Positions 17,401 through 26,004 are shown, counted from the stretch's first letter. The stretch: DNA of 64,000 nucleotides from an uncultured Bacteroidota bacterium (GCA_903926385.1 CAIYIS010000009.1:1-64000); one strand, 5' to 3'. The notes: generated by a model not told the origin, from the letters alone. Numbers and translations are program-made.

Positions 17401-18450
17401 GACACCGCTATGGTAAGTGTTACTCAACAAGTGGATGCTACCATTAATCCGTTAGGAGGTCCGTATTGTATTGATGCATTACCTGTTCAGTTTACATCAT
17501 TGGGTGCAGGAGGTACTTGGGCTGGTCCAGGTATGTCTTCATCAGGATTGTTTTCTCCTTCATTGGCAGGTGCAGGTACTCACACAATTTTTCATTACCT
17601 AACTGCTTTTTGTGGAGATACAGCTTCTGCAACAGTTACCGTAATTGCTTTGCCTGTAATTTCGTTCACATCTGATATAACATCCGGTTGTGAACCAACT
17701 ACTGTTCAATTTACAAGTTCAACAGATCAACCTGGAGGAAATTATTACTGGAATTTTTATGATGGAAATGCATCTTCTTCTCAAAATCCTTTACATACTT
17801 TTTTACATTATAACGGAGGTGTTCCTTTTAGTGTTTCACTTACTTATACCAATACTAATGGCTGTGTTGACTCTGTTACACACGCAGGAATGATTACTAT
17901 TTATTCTCAACCTCATGCTGTATTTACGGCTACTCCTCAGCCTACCGATGTAACATCGCCTGAAATTCATTTTCACGATCATTCCACCGGAGTTATTGAT
18001 ACCTGGAGTTGGACGTTTGGCAATGCCGGGGCAGGTTCTGCTATTCAAAACCCAAGTTATATTTATCCGGATTCAGGTTCATATGTAGTGCAATTAATTG
18101 TTACGAATAATTTGGGACCGTGTGTAGATACAGTAACTAATATTATAGTAATTGATCCTATCTTGACCTGTTATATTCCGAATGCGTTTTCACCAAATGA
18201 TGAAAATGGCACAAACGATGAATTCAGATTAAGCGGAACAAATATTCTGAATGATGGATTTTCTATGCAAATTTTTGACCGCTGGGGTGAACGGGTATTC
18301 TATTCGAATGATGCGAATGTAGGCTGGAACGGAAGGAAATCAAATGCTGGACAGGTGTTGGAATTAGGGGTTTATGTTTATAAAATAAATTTAGCCGACT
18401 GGAAAGGCGTTACGCATGAATATATTGGACATGTTACCTTATTAAAGTAG
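14410..18450 (+). CDS. Giant cell-surface protein with NIDO-like N-terminal domain and CHU_C C-terminal domain, 1346 aa
   Basis: A signal peptide covers residues 1-20 (MKPLYLTLILCLFAFFQVTS-Q). Residues about 25-85 form a charged helical segment. A nidogen (NIDO)-like region at about 110-300 is suggested by ALPLPFNFCFYGTNETQVYLNNNGNLSF, then MIAPFWADVQT, HFIVTWTGVTVF and FQVILTDG. Ig/PKD-like repeats follow, including a pair of SYLW-containing repeats near 455-540. From about 575 the protein is collinear with the preceding paralogue, through two PKD-like domains (GGNYYWNFYDGN, DTWSWTFGNAG) to the CHU_C domain (about 1252-1346, CYIPNAFSPNDENGTNDEF to IGHVTLLK). It should be exported by T9SS to the cell surface. 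A strong terminator follows. The gap of 134 bases to the previous gene holds a perfect hairpin, so the genes may have separate transcripts. Confidence 0.9.
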   Translation: MKPLYLTLILCLFAFFQVTSQTTIPPVDSPLYEQMKANGTLRQALLPADTRTDEQKEKDLKVQLAKMKKESPNMYVSGNEKLVKLNSNDPHIRAPQPNPSGCGAFVPCGSGGGSNVYTLNPCDDCSSAALPLPFNFCFYGTNETQVYLNNNGNLSFSGMQPSFVPVPFPAVGYDMIAPFWADVQTNCAFPAGSVCSETTNSHFIVTWTGVTVFFCDGTLFNSFQVILTDGSDPILPAGNNIGMNYGQMQWTTGTASGGSGGFGGSAAIVGLNQGNGVGFTQVGGFDSPGTTFFSSTATNNQVGWLTNKTFYFNVCNAALNIPPICSTLNNCDTVRVCGLNDTAIVDAFFLSPELGQTTHVTVNLNGLAGATVLPIVPGNTCDAQVQIIGSGLNAGYHVITFTAWDNGIPVDTTIINATIYIDTSTVSQLNPVITGVLALCGGGSTTLTVNPTNYDSYLWNTGSTNTSISVSTAGYYSVHCVLQSCQATVGVNVVVHPLPTPVITGPLITACGTGTTTLTCDSLIYASYLWSNGATTSSITVGAGTYSLTVIDAFGCTATSAPVTVTSQPAPTILAHNDTTFCSGSANLWVTFTGSGLPSTCGTTTSGPCASTTPYTIGNGTTAAFTQYPTPFTGFWDNGRIQMLYTAAELTTAGFAGGKINSLAFNVLQLNSSIPYNGFTIQMGCTNLASLSTFQTGLTMVYGPSAYSPTMGWNVFNFTNAYEWDGVSNIIVEACYNNSSWSGTDELSKTPTGFNSVIMQYQDLGVGCTFTTPSTYMDRPDIRFEACNTFQNPANFNYVWTSFPTGGGIANATAQNTTATPTLAMTDYQIQVTNINGGCSAIDTVHVGLINIATMHIDPAGPFCTASPLDTLTVSVPLGTGAFSGPGITDTYLGVFDPAIAGVGTWTIHYITNGICGTADTTITIVVANTLDPTIAPIPPLCTSYNSIQLTAATSGGSWSGYGITDTINGTFDPTLPGLVGNINIVTYTIYQPCYSRDTAMVSVTQQVDATINPLGGPYCIDALPVQFTSLGAGGTWAGPGMSSSGLFSPSLAGAGTHTIFHYLTAFCGDTASATVTVIALPVISFTSDITSGCEPTTVQFTSSTDQPGGNYYWNFYDGNASSSQNPLHTFLHYNGGVPFSVSLTYTNTNGCVDSVTHAGMITIYSQPHAVFTATPQPTDVTSPEIHFHDHSTGVIDTWSWTFGNAGAGSAIQNPSYIYPDSGSYVVQLIVTNNLGPCVDTVTNIIVIDPILTCYIPNAFSPNDENGTNDEFRLSGTNILNDGFSMQIFDRWGERVFYSNDANVGWNGRKSNAGQVLELGVYVYKINLADWKGVTHEYIGHVTLLK

Positions 18451-18466
18451 ATTAATTTGGTAGTAG

Positions 18467-18506
18467 AAAAAAAGCCTGTTTAAAGAAATCTAAGCAGGCT
18501 TTTTTA
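18467..18506 (+). terminator. Intrinsic terminator of the second giant surface gene
   Basis: AAAAAAGCCTG-TTTA and TAAG-CAGGCTTTTTT form a long stem with one mismatch and a loop of about 8 bases, ending in a T run. It starts 17 bases after the stop codon at 18450. Confidence 0.9.
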
Positions 18507-18580
18507 GTAAAAAGGAAAGGAAATATGAATGGTCAACAATCATGAATACCATAGAAGTTTAGCTTCAACTGGCAGAAGTT

Positions 18581-20737
18581 TTAAAATTTAAACTTTATTT
18601 CCGCCTTAATTTCTGATTTGGTTTTTCCGTTAATCTCCGTGAGACTGCCGGCACTGATGGTGTTCTGATTTTCGTAATAAGTTTGAGAATATCTAACCCA
18701 AACTTCGATACTTCTGGTGACGTTGTAATCCAACATCAAATAAAAGCGCGACCCTCTGTAATAATAAGCCGGAATGGAGTAGGAGCCAGGCACATCATTT
18801 TCGTATGCATATAAACGAGAATCATAACTATCGGTTTCGAAAAGTGCATAGCGCATCGAAAACGAAAATGGTTTTCCTAGTTTACTAAATATAATATCTT
18901 GATAGGCTAGATAGCCTTGCTGTGTTTTGTTATCTCCTAGTTTGTATTCTATCAGCTCTACCCTGCTTTTTAATTTAACAGCAGGTAAAACGGAATAAAC
19001 AACATCAAATCGACAGTTGGTTTGCTTTGTTGGAACCAGAAAGTCAATTACGGCATCTGCTGCTGTCGAATTCTTTTCTTTGTTGCGCTGTCGTATGCGA
19101 ATGTACATGTCTGTTTTTTTATTAGGAGTGTAATTAAATTGCACCATATAGTCGTTGCCATGAGAGGGGGCGTTAACCTGATATTTTAACCATGGAAATT
19201 CGAACCTGTCATAGAATGCAGTTACGGTTGTAACATTGTTTGGTTTTATTACTAACCCGATGTACAAGCCTTTTTCGTTTGATGCAGTGGTGCTTTCGGC
19301 AAACCCTGCACTTAGTAAATTCTGATAATTTCGTTCGTAATAACGATGAAGAATAGTTAATGATAATCGAGTGTCGAGCATGATGAGTGCACCGTTAACA
19401 AATGCTTTCCCTCCGTTCTGGCTCATGGCAGCTTCTCCAAAGAAATTGAAATTGCGAAACAGGAAATTGTAATTGATGCCTCCATTAAAATTTTGTTTTG
19501 AAGAAAATTCAAACTTATTATAATAAGAAAGCGATCGATTGAACTCATGATTGAGTTCGTAGTTTGCTGCAGTAATCCCTGCATTAAATTTTTTTCTTTT
19601 GTACGATAGATTGCCACCGTATATAGTTTGAAGTATGGAGTGTTTGTCAGCTATTTCAGAAGGTGTGGTGTGGTAACCTGTTGTTTGAAGTGAAGAAATG
19701 GCTGCGATTTCACCATTTTCCAATGTGTCGCTTACATTGGCATCAACATGTTTGCGCGAAAAAAAAGCTGTAGCTTCAAAACTTTTATACCCTATTGTAG
19801 TTGCGACTCCGCGCATAAACTTATTTTCGTCAACTGAAGCATAAGGATGGATTCCTGTTGCTGATTTTTTTACGGAAGTTAAGTCCGCTCCTTTCCCGAA
19901 TGCAAACGAACTCCATGCCACAAGGCCCTGACCAAAGGTTACCTGATAATCACCAATGGCAAGAGCTTTAATAAATTTAATGTTGTGTAAAAACACATGA
20001 GCTGAATAAAAATCAAAACCTGTTTTCTGATTTCCTTTTAGCGATTGATTGTACCAATCGTATTTGAACTTTTGATTGTTCTTAAAGAACAATTCCCCCT
20101 GATCTTTTTCAGCAGTTATTCCCCAGCTCACATTATTTGCATAGGTAAAACGGTATTTTAAATACAATTTATCAGGGCTTCCAATGTAACGTGAGTTGGG
20201 GCTTTTGTATAAAGCAGAACTGTCTGTAGGTACAAATCCTATTTGAGGTTCTATTACCCGCGCGTAACGAAATGTTGTGCTATTCTGTCCGCTTCTGAAC
20301 ATTTCTTTCAAACTGAAATGAGCAGATTCAAAGTTATTGTTAACTCTTATATAAGGCAAAAGTTTATAAATGGTTTGCAAGTCGAATCCGGAAATTCCTT
20401 GCAATTCATATATAGTAATGAGTTTGCCGTTTTTTTCTATATGAGTTAAAAGATTGTTGATTTGGATGTCGTTTAAGATACGGAGTTGGCGCAAATCTTC
20501 TGCTTTTGCATTGTTAAGATTAATTGGGTGTGTTTTATAATTATTAAGTGATTCCAGAATGTCGGAGTAATCAATATCTTCGGAATTGTTGTCTTCAGCA
20601 GCATTTTCCAATAGTTGCTGAACATTACTGTCGTCTGATTTAGAAGGCAGGGTATCTTGCGATTTGGCGCTAATATATAAATGTACAAATAGAATTGTAA
20701 GGAAAAGATTGAAATAATATTTAGATAATATTTTCAA
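18581..20737 (-). CDS. Outer-membrane beta-barrel protein with N-terminal helix-hairpin-helix region, 718 aa
   Basis: Residues 1-26 are a signal peptide (hydrophobic LFLTILFVHLYISAKS-Q). Residues about 72-135 (INLNNAKAEDLRQLRILNDI, then LITIYELQGISGFDLQTIYKLLPYI) carry two helix-hairpin-helix-like units of the ComEA type; NLN-A--EDL--L is the usual HhH opening. From about 150 to the end the sequence alternates polar and hydrophobic residues with many aromatic girdle positions and ends in KFKF, i.e. a terminal Phe as in outer-membrane barrels. ComEA HhH domains bind DNA in periplasmic DNA uptake, but HhH can be a protein-protein module as well, so a DNA-uptake role is only a hypothesis. It follows the PorV/PorQ-like gene by 11 bases and is likely co-transcribed with it and purE. 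Confidence 0.8.
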   Translation of the reverse strand: MKILSKYYFNLFLTILFVHLYISAKSQDTLPSKSDDSNVQQLLENAAEDNNSEDIDYSDILESLNNYKTHPINLNNAKAEDLRQLRILNDIQINNLLTHIEKNGKLITIYELQGISGFDLQTIYKLLPYIRVNNNFESAHFSLKEMFRSGQNSTTFRYARVIEPQIGFVPTDSSALYKSPNSRYIGSPDKLYLKYRFTYANNVSWGITAEKDQGELFFKNNQKFKYDWYNQSLKGNQKTGFDFYSAHVFLHNIKFIKALAIGDYQVTFGQGLVAWSSFAFGKGADLTSVKKSATGIHPYASVDENKFMRGVATTIGYKSFEATAFFSRKHVDANVSDTLENGEIAAISSLQTTGYHTTPSEIADKHSILQTIYGGNLSYKRKKFNAGITAANYELNHEFNRSLSYYNKFEFSSKQNFNGGINYNFLFRNFNFFGEAAMSQNGGKAFVNGALIMLDTRLSLTILHRYYERNYQNLLSAGFAESTTASNEKGLYIGLVIKPNNVTTVTAFYDRFEFPWLKYQVNAPSHGNDYMVQFNYTPNKKTDMYIRIRQRNKEKNSTAADAVIDFLVPTKQTNCRFDVVYSVLPAVKLKSRVELIEYKLGDNKTQQGYLAYQDIIFSKLGKPFSFSMRYALFETDSYDSRLYAYENDVPGSYSIPAYYYRGSRFYLMLDYNVTRSIEVWVRYSQTYYENQNTISAGSLTEINGKTKSEIKAEIKFKF

Positions 20738-20748
20738 TTCTTATATTT

Positions 20749-21588
20749 TTAGGGAATTTTACTCGGATTCTTAGCAGGGATGTTATACGTCAAACCCAAC
20801 TGGGGACTGATGCCTAAAATCTGATGGTAGGAGGTAGCAATATCAATTTTTAAATTTTTTATATTTATTCCAAACCCAAATGAACTAAGCACAGGTTTGG
20901 TCGAAATACCGGCACGTAAATAAAATTCTTTAACAATTTTGTATTCAATTCCGGCCTTGAAAATGGCTTTCTGCGAAATATCCTTATCCGTTTCGATAGC
21001 GATTAAAACCTTATCGGAAAAGGCATATTCAGCTCCCAGTTTTATTATCGTTGGCAGGGTTTCATTATTGTATGTTGTAATTTTTGCACGTGTGGGATTG
21101 TAAACATGTGCACCAAATGTAAGTCCTTTTAAGGGTTTGGCTATTATTCCTGCTTCGGCTGCAAATGCACCTCTCGAACCGTAACCATCTGCAATTTTTG
21201 TGGAAAGGTAATCTAAAGCAATACCTGCAGAAAGTTTATTCCCGAATGATTTGCTGAATGAAAGACTGTATTTGTTTTCACTGTACTGAGAATAACCAAA
21301 ACTGGTAATGCATAAACCAAATGTTCCACCTTTAACAGGAACAGCAATTGCTCCTCCTTTAATACTTAGTTCTTTCAGTAAAAATCGGTTTTCGTAACAG
21401 GCCCCGGCAGAGTAATCTCTCACAAAGCCTAATCCAGCCTGATTATGCTGCGCACTCCATACATCACTTAACGAAACGGAAGCATTTCCCATTGCCGATG
21501 ATCGTGCACCAATTGGATAATCTTCGTTACCAGCAAGGCTATTTAACGATGCAATTAATCCGGCTAATATAGTGCAAAGTATTTTCAT
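20749..21588 (-). CDS. PorV/PorQ-like outer-membrane barrel protein, 279 aa
   Basis: Signal peptide 1-19 (MKILCTILAGLIASLNSLA-G). The mature start NEDYPIGARSSAMGNASVSLSDVWSAQHNQAGLGF is the signature of the PorV/PorQ/FadL-like barrel family of Bacteroidota: an R-S-x-x-M-G-x-A motif with W-x-x-x-x-NQAGL. The rest is a repetitive amphipathic beta pattern (GTFGLCITSFGYSQY, LSAGIALDYLST, LTFGAHVYNPTRAKI). PorV shuttles T9SS cargo to the attachment complex and PorQ acts with PorZ; this protein is shorter than PorV (about 390 aa), so it is either PorQ-like or an uncharacterised paralogue. It lies between purE (43 bases upstream) and the HhH-barrel gene (11 bases downstream), suggesting one transcript and a functional link with the barrel. 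Confidence 0.82.
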   Translation of the reverse strand: MKILCTILAGLIASLNSLAGNEDYPIGARSSAMGNASVSLSDVWSAQHNQAGLGFVRDYSAGACYENRFLLKELSIKGGAIAVPVKGGTFGLCITSFGYSQYSENKYSLSFSKSFGNKLSAGIALDYLSTKIADGYGSRGAFAAEAGIIAKPLKGLTFGAHVYNPTRAKITTYNNETLPTIIKLGAEYAFSDKVLIAIETDKDISQKAIFKAGIEYKIVKEFYLRAGISTKPVLSSFGFGINIKNLKIDIATSYHQILGISPQLGLTYNIPAKNPSKIP

Positions 21589-21631
21589 TGATAACGTCCC
21601 AGCTACCAGGCTTCAAAAATTATTCAGTCAT

Positions 21632-22144
21632 TTAATTGGTTTTATACTCAAATTTAATTTCCGATAATTCTTTGTTTGCCTTCAAGATTTTATTCTTCAG
21701 ATTTTCTTTGTATTCGATCATCTTTTTTAATAGCGCTTCATCTCCGCTTGCTAATATTTGTACCGCTAGTATTCCTGCATTCTGTGCACCGTCTAGTGCA
21801 ACAGTAGCAACAGGAATGCCTGGAGGCATCTGTAATATGGAAAGTACAGAATCCCACCCGTCAATAGAAATAGAGGAACGGCAAGGAACTCCAATAACCG
21901 GAACGGGCGTGAATGCAGCCACTACACCGGGTAAATGAGCTGCCCCTCCGGCTCCGGCAATAATTACTTTTATTCCTTTTGTGTGGGCTGTTCGAGCAAA
22001 TTCTGCTACCTGTTCGGGAACTCGATGAGCGCTCAAGGCATTAATTTCAAAGGGGATTTTAAATTCATTTAGAATCTTTGCGGCTTCCTGCATTACTGGC
22101 ATATCGGAAGTGCTTCCCATTATTATACTTACTTTTGGAGTCAT
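21632..22144 (-). CDS. purE: N5-carboxyaminoimidazole ribonucleotide mutase (PurE), 170 aa
   Basis: PurE class I moves the carboxyl group from N5 to C4 of the imidazole ring (N5-CAIR to CAIR) in de novo purine synthesis, in the cytoplasm. The active-site loops are present: IIMGSTSDMPVMQEAAKIL (about 6-24), ALSAHRVPEQVAEFA (about 37-51) with the catalytic histidine, and IIAGAGGAAHLPGVVAAFT (about 61-79). The C-terminus is complete. PurK, its usual partner, is not in the window. It heads a minus-strand group with the PorV/PorQ-like and HhH-barrel genes. The 123-base gap to the divergent hpt start should hold both promoters. Confidence 0.97.
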   Translation of the reverse strand: MTPKVSIIMGSTSDMPVMQEAAKILNEFKIPFEINALSAHRVPEQVAEFARTAHTKGIKVIIAGAGGAAHLPGVVAAFTPVPVIGVPCRSSISIDGWDSVLSILQMPPGIPVATVALDGAQNAGILAVQILASGDEALLKKMIEYKENLKNKILKANKELSEIKFEYKTN

Positions 22145-22267
22145 GTTATCTGTTATTAAAAATTGAGATGTTGTAAAAATAGCTTTTTTAATAAAAGGAG
22201 AATAATTATTTCTTCGTTTTTTATACTCTTATTTTGTTTAATTTCGTTTTTTTTAAAATCTATATTT

Positions 22268-22810
22268 ATGAGTAAAGTGATTTTTCACGGGCATACATTT
22301 AAAACAAAAATCTCAGCAGCGGAAATTGATAAGGCGGTGAGTGCAGTTGCGGAAAAGCTGAATTCCGATTTAAGGGGTAAAACACCCTTGTTTGTTGCTG
22401 TTTTGAACGGGTCGTTTATGTTTACATCCGACCTTTTGAAGAAAATAAAAATTGATTGTGAAGTGTCTTTTATTAAAGTTGCATCCTATGAAGGCGTTTC
22501 TTCAACAGGAAAGTTGACCGAGTTAATTGGATTGAATGAATCTGTAAATGGCAGGACAGTTATTATTGTTGAAGATATTGTAGATACAGGTTCCACTATT
22601 GAAAATGTTTGGAAACAGTTATCGGAGATGGGAGCTACAGAAATTAGGGTTGCTACATTATTGTTTAAACCCAAAGCATACACAAAGGCTCTGCCTGTTG
22701 AGTATGTGGCCATCGAAGTGCCTAACGATTTTCTAATCGGATACGGATTGGATTACGATGGTCTTGGCCGCAATCTGGAAGATATTTATGTGTTAGACGA
22801 CCAAATCTAA
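22268..22810 (+). CDS. hpt: Hypoxanthine phosphoribosyltransferase, 180 aa
   Basis: The enzyme salvages hypoxanthine (and usually guanine) with PRPP to IMP/GMP. The PRPP-binding motif is VIIVEDIVDTGST (about 98-110), with the flexible-loop region VASYEGVSSTGKL (about 71-83) and the base-contact strand IGYGLDYDGLGRNLEDIYVL near the C-terminus, all normal for the family. The frame is open from 22163, but the added N-terminus is a hydrophobic, low-quality extension; MSKVIFHGHTF at 22268 is the family start, and I use it. It is followed by adk (41 bases), a sensible nucleotide-metabolism pair. Confidence 0.95.
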   Translation: MSKVIFHGHTFKTKISAAEIDKAVSAVAEKLNSDLRGKTPLFVAVLNGSFMFTSDLLKKIKIDCEVSFIKVASYEGVSSTGKLTELIGLNESVNGRTVIIVEDIVDTGSTIENVWKQLSEMGATEIRVATLLFKPKAYTKALPVEYVAIEVPNDFLIGYGLDYDGLGRNLEDIYVLDDQI

Positions 22811-22851
22811 TCGAACAAGCTAATTAATCATTAACAAACAAACTATATATT

Positions 22852-23427
22852 ATGTTAAATATTGTTTTATTTGGGCCTCCGGGAGCAGGCAAAGGAACAC
22901 AATCTGAAAAATTAATTGAAAAATATAATCTGGTACATCTTTCCACCGGAGATATTTTTCGTGCAAACATTAAGCAAAATACCGAATTAGGCATCCTTGC
23001 AAAAAGTTACATGGATAAAGGACAGTTGGTGCCTGATGAAGTTACCATACGAATGCTGGAAAGCGAAGTGAATAAAAATCCTTCGTCAAAAGGTTTTATT
23101 TTTGATGGTTTCCCTCGTACTCAAGCTCAGGCAGAGGCACTGGATATATTATTAAAAAGTAAATCAACTTCCATTACCATGATGCTTGCCCTTGAAGTGG
23201 AAGAAACGGAATTAAAAAAACGACTGTTATTGCGTGGTAAGGAAAGCGGCAGAGCAGATGATCAAAACCCTGAAGTGATTCAGAAAAGAATAGATGTGTA
23301 CAACAACGAAACTTTTCCGGTGAAAGATTATTTCACAGCTCAGGGTAAATATAAAGGTGTTAATGGAATTGGTGAAATAAGCGAAATATTCAATTCGCTT
23401 TGCCAGAAGATTGATTCCGGAAAATAA
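22852..23427 (+). CDS. adk: Adenylate kinase, short form, 191 aa
   Basis: The enzyme interconverts ATP + AMP and 2 ADP. The P-loop is GPPGAGKGT (8-16), the AMP-binding segment is HLSTGDIFR (about 31-39), and FDGFPRTQAQAEAL (about 84-97) is the adenylate kinase signature. The LID is the short type (RGKESGRADD), without the zinc-type insertion, so the protein is about 25 residues shorter than the E. coli enzyme. The ATG at 22852 gives a P-loop right after the first beta strand, as expected. It lies between hpt and obgE on the same strand. Confidence 0.97.
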   Translation: MLNIVLFGPPGAGKGTQSEKLIEKYNLVHLSTGDIFRANIKQNTELGILAKSYMDKGQLVPDEVTIRMLESEVNKNPSSKGFIFDGFPRTQAQAEALDILLKSKSTSITMMLALEVEETELKKRLLLRGKESGRADDQNPEVIQKRIDVYNNETFPVKDYFTAQGKYKGVNGIGEISEIFNSLCQKIDSGK

Positions 23428-23514
23428 AATGACTTCCTATTAGGAGGCTTAATAAAAACATTTGCATTAATTTTTGCATTGTTTAAAAATTCATAAACTT
23501 TTGAAATTGTAAAA

Positions 23515-24546
23515 ATGTCGGATAGTAACTTTGTTGATTATGTGAAAATTTGTTGTCGTTCAGGAAAGGGCGGAGCAGGATCTGTGCACCTGCACCGAAG
23601 TAAACTTACTGCAAAAGGCGGCCCGGATGGAGGTGATGGAGGCAGAGGCGGGCATATTATCGCTCGCGGGGATAAACAATTCTGGACACTCATACATTTA
23701 AAATACAGAAAGCACATTATTGCTGAGGATGGTGAAAGTGGCGGAAGCAGTAAGAAAACTGGTGCTGAAGGGAAAGATGAAATATTACATGTGCCTTTGG
23801 GCACTATCATACGCGATGCGGAAACAGGGGTAATTGAAGGAGAAATTACGGAAGAAGGGGAAGAGAAAATTATAGTGCCGGGGGGACGCGGTGGATTGGG
23901 GAATGATCATTTCAAAACATCCACTAACCAAACTCCGCATTATGCTCAACCCGGAGGTGATGGGCGATATGAATGGAAAATTCTCGAATTGAAAGTTCTT
24001 GCAGATGTCGGTTTGGTTGGTTTTCCGAATGCAGGTAAATCTACTTTGTTATCTGTTCTTTCAGCTGCTAAACCCGAAATAGCGAATTATCCTTTTACTA
24101 CACTGGTGCCAAATTTAGGTATCATAAAATATCGTGATTATAAATCGTTCGTAATGGCCGATATTCCTGGAATCATAGAAGGGGCGAGTGAAGGAAAGGG
24201 GCTCGGAATTCGTTTTCTTCGTCACATCGAACGGAATTCAACTTTGTTATTTTTAGTTCCTGCCGATACTTCTGACATCATTAAGGAATATAAAATATTG
24301 TTGAATGAATTGGATAAATATAACCCTGAATTGGTTCATAAGAAACGAATATTGGCTATTTCTAAATGCGATATGCTGGACGAGGAATTGCTTGCTGAAG
24401 TTAAGAAGGACATGAATAAACGTTTTAAAGAAAAGAAGACTGTTCCGGTTATTTATTTTTCTTCACACACACAACAAGGGTTAACCGAACTGAAAGACGA
24501 ACTTTGGAAGCAGCTCAACAGTAGTGATAACTCTTTCGATTATTAA
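23515..24546 (+). CDS. obgE: GTPase Obg (ObgE/CgtA), 343 aa
   Basis: Obg is a ribosome-associated GTPase involved in 50S assembly and stress control. The N-terminal glycine-rich Obg fold is seen at 1-158 ([32 protein letters not shown]). The G domain follows: G1 GFPNAGKS (169-176), G2 in the NYPFTT loop, G3 DIPG (in [18 protein letters not shown]), G4 SKCD. There is no long C-terminal extension beyond the G domain, the normal state in many Bacteroidota. The PAP2 phosphatase gene starts at the base right after its stop codon, so the two are translationally coupled. adk lies 87 bases upstream. Confidence 0.97.
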   Translation: MSDSNFVDYVKICCRSGKGGAGSVHLHRSKLTAKGGPDGGDGGRGGHIIARGDKQFWTLIHLKYRKHIIAEDGESGGSSKKTGAEGKDEILHVPLGTIIRDAETGVIEGEITEEGEEKIIVPGGRGGLGNDHFKTSTNQTPHYAQPGGDGRYEWKILELKVLADVGLVGFPNAGKSTLLSVLSAAKPEIANYPFTTLVPNLGIIKYRDYKSFVMADIPGIIEGASEGKGLGIRFLRHIERNSTLLFLVPADTSDIIKEYKILLNELDKYNPELVHKKRILAISKCDMLDEELLAEVKKDMNKRFKEKKTVPVIYFSSHTQQGLTELKDELWKQLNSSDNSFDY

Positions 24547-25119
24547 ATGGGTTTTATCGATTCTATAAAAAACCTCGATACTCAACTGTTTTTATTCTTA
24601 AACGGAAAACACAATGCCTTTTTTGATTTTGTGATGTTATGGGTAAGCGATAAGTTTTTATGGATACCACTCTATCTTTTCTTCGCTTATTTATGTTACC
24701 GACATTTCGGAAAAAGAATTTGGTTGATAATTCTTGCCACCTTTTTGCTAATTCTTCTCAGCGACCAGATTTCGAATCATGTTTTTAAAAATAACTTTCT
24801 TAGGTTTCGTCCGTGTCATAATATTATTCTGGAGCCTTACGTGCATCTGAATGGAGATTGTGGCGGAACATATGGGTTTGTCTCTTCGCATGCGGCTAAT
24901 ACATTTGCATTGGCCATGTTTCTTTGTTTATTGTTTTATAAAAAAATAAAACGATTTGGATTGTATGTTTTCTTATGGGCCGCTTTGGTGTCATATAGCA
25001 GAATATATAACGGAGTTCACTATCCTGCCGATGTTGCAGTCGGAGGTATGGTCGGTTCGCTCATCGGTGTTTTTATTTATTTCTGGTTTGATAAAATAAA
25101 CAGAAAAATTACTTCCTGA
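24547..25119 (+). CDS. PAP2-family membrane phosphatase, 190 aa
   Basis: These integral membrane enzymes remove phosphate from lipid phosphates such as undecaprenyl diphosphate or phosphatidate. The three catalytic motifs are complete: K81-x6-R88-P89 (KNNFLRFRP), S113-S114-H115 (FVSSHAANTF) and R152-x5-H158-x3-D162 (SRIYNGVHYPAD). About five membrane segments are visible (for example 27-50, 58-75, 116-130, 138-150, 163-181). An outside-facing active site and the gene set around it make an undecaprenyl-diphosphate phosphatase role attractive but unproven. The ATG directly abuts the obgE stop codon; the methyltransferase-like gene follows after 10 bases. Confidence 0.92.
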   Translation: MGFIDSIKNLDTQLFLFLNGKHNAFFDFVMLWVSDKFLWIPLYLFFAYLCYRHFGKRIWLIILATFLLILLSDQISNHVFKNNFLRFRPCHNIILEPYVHLNGDCGGTYGFVSSHAANTFALAMFLCLLFYKKIKRFGLYVFLWAALVSYSRIYNGVHYPADVAVGGMVGSLIGVFIYFWFDKINRKITS

Positions 25120-25129
25120 TACTTATACT

Positions 25130-25879
25130 ATGTTATTGTCTGTTTCCCTTTACCAGCTGGTAAGTATAATCCTTGTTCTTATTGCATTTTTTTTAGGATT
25201 TAAAATTTTAGAATCTTCGTGGTCATATAAAATAAACAAACCTTTTTTGTGGGAAGAAGCTGTGAAAGACGGGCGACTTTCAGATACTTTGAAAAAAGCA
25301 GAACGAACGTATGATGATAAAGTAAGATTTTATAATTTTTGGTTTCAAATTGAAAGAATAAAAAAAGACAACATACCGGGAGCTTTTGCCGAACTAGGCG
25401 TGTATAAAGGCGAAACCGCTTCATTTATTCATTTGATGGAACCTTCTCGCAATTTACATTTGTTTGATACTTTTAATGGGTTTGATTCTGGTGATTTAGC
25501 AGCCGAAGTAATTAATAACTCTAAATACAGCGCCACTAACTTTTCCGATACGAGTATAGAATCTGTAAAAAAGATATTTGAAAATTCAAACCAAGTCCAT
25601 TTCTACCCGGGTTACTTTCCAGATACTACGGCAAGTTTAACGGAAACAACTTTTGCTCTTGTTCATCTGGATGCAGATTTGTATCAACCAACAGTGGCGG
25701 CTCTTCAGTATTTCTATCCAAAACTTTCGCCCGGAGGTGTTATCGTAGTGCATGATTACAATCATAGCTGGGCTGGAGTTACCAAGGCCGTTGATCAATT
25801 CAGAAGTACCATTCCTGAACAAATAATCGGAATACCCGATACTCAGGGGAGCATTATGATTATTAAAAACAAATGCTGA
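25130..25879 (+). CDS. TylF/MycF-type methyltransferase-like protein with N-terminal membrane anchor, 249 aa
   Basis: Residues about 8-27 form a membrane segment (YQLVSIILVLIAFFLGFKIL). The remainder is a class I SAM-dependent methyltransferase of the TylF/MycF (macrocin O-methyltransferase) type: FAELGVYKGETASFIH (about 84-99) is the SAM-binding loop, followed by HLFDTFNGFDSGD and LVHLDADLYQPTVAALQYFYPKL, where the acidic DAD is the metal-binding site of the family, and GGVIVVHDYNHSWAGV. Target unknown; the family methylates sugar or polyphenol hydroxyls. The membrane anchor fits action on envelope glycans. It ends the hpt-adk-obgE-PAP2 run. Confidence 0.85.
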   Translation: MLLSVSLYQLVSIILVLIAFFLGFKILESSWSYKINKPFLWEEAVKDGRLSDTLKKAERTYDDKVRFYNFWFQIERIKKDNIPGAFAELGVYKGETASFIHLMEPSRNLHLFDTFNGFDSGDLAAEVINNSKYSATNFSDTSIESVKKIFENSNQVHFYPGYFPDTTASLTETTFALVHLDADLYQPTVAALQYFYPKLSPGGVIVVHDYNHSWAGVTKAVDQFRSTIPEQIIGIPDTQGSIMIIKNKC

Positions 25880-26004
25880 ATCCAATAGTTGTCCAGTAAT
25901 TATTATCCTGCACTTTCATAGTTTGAATACCTCCCCAATTAAATAGAACTAAGTTTACCTTCCATTTAATATTAATCTGTCTTTAATGTAGAGCCAACAA
26001 ATTT

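Noticed and set aside
22163-22267. N-terminal extension of hpt
   Set aside because: Low-complexity hydrophobic leader not found in the family; MSKVIFHGHTF fits.
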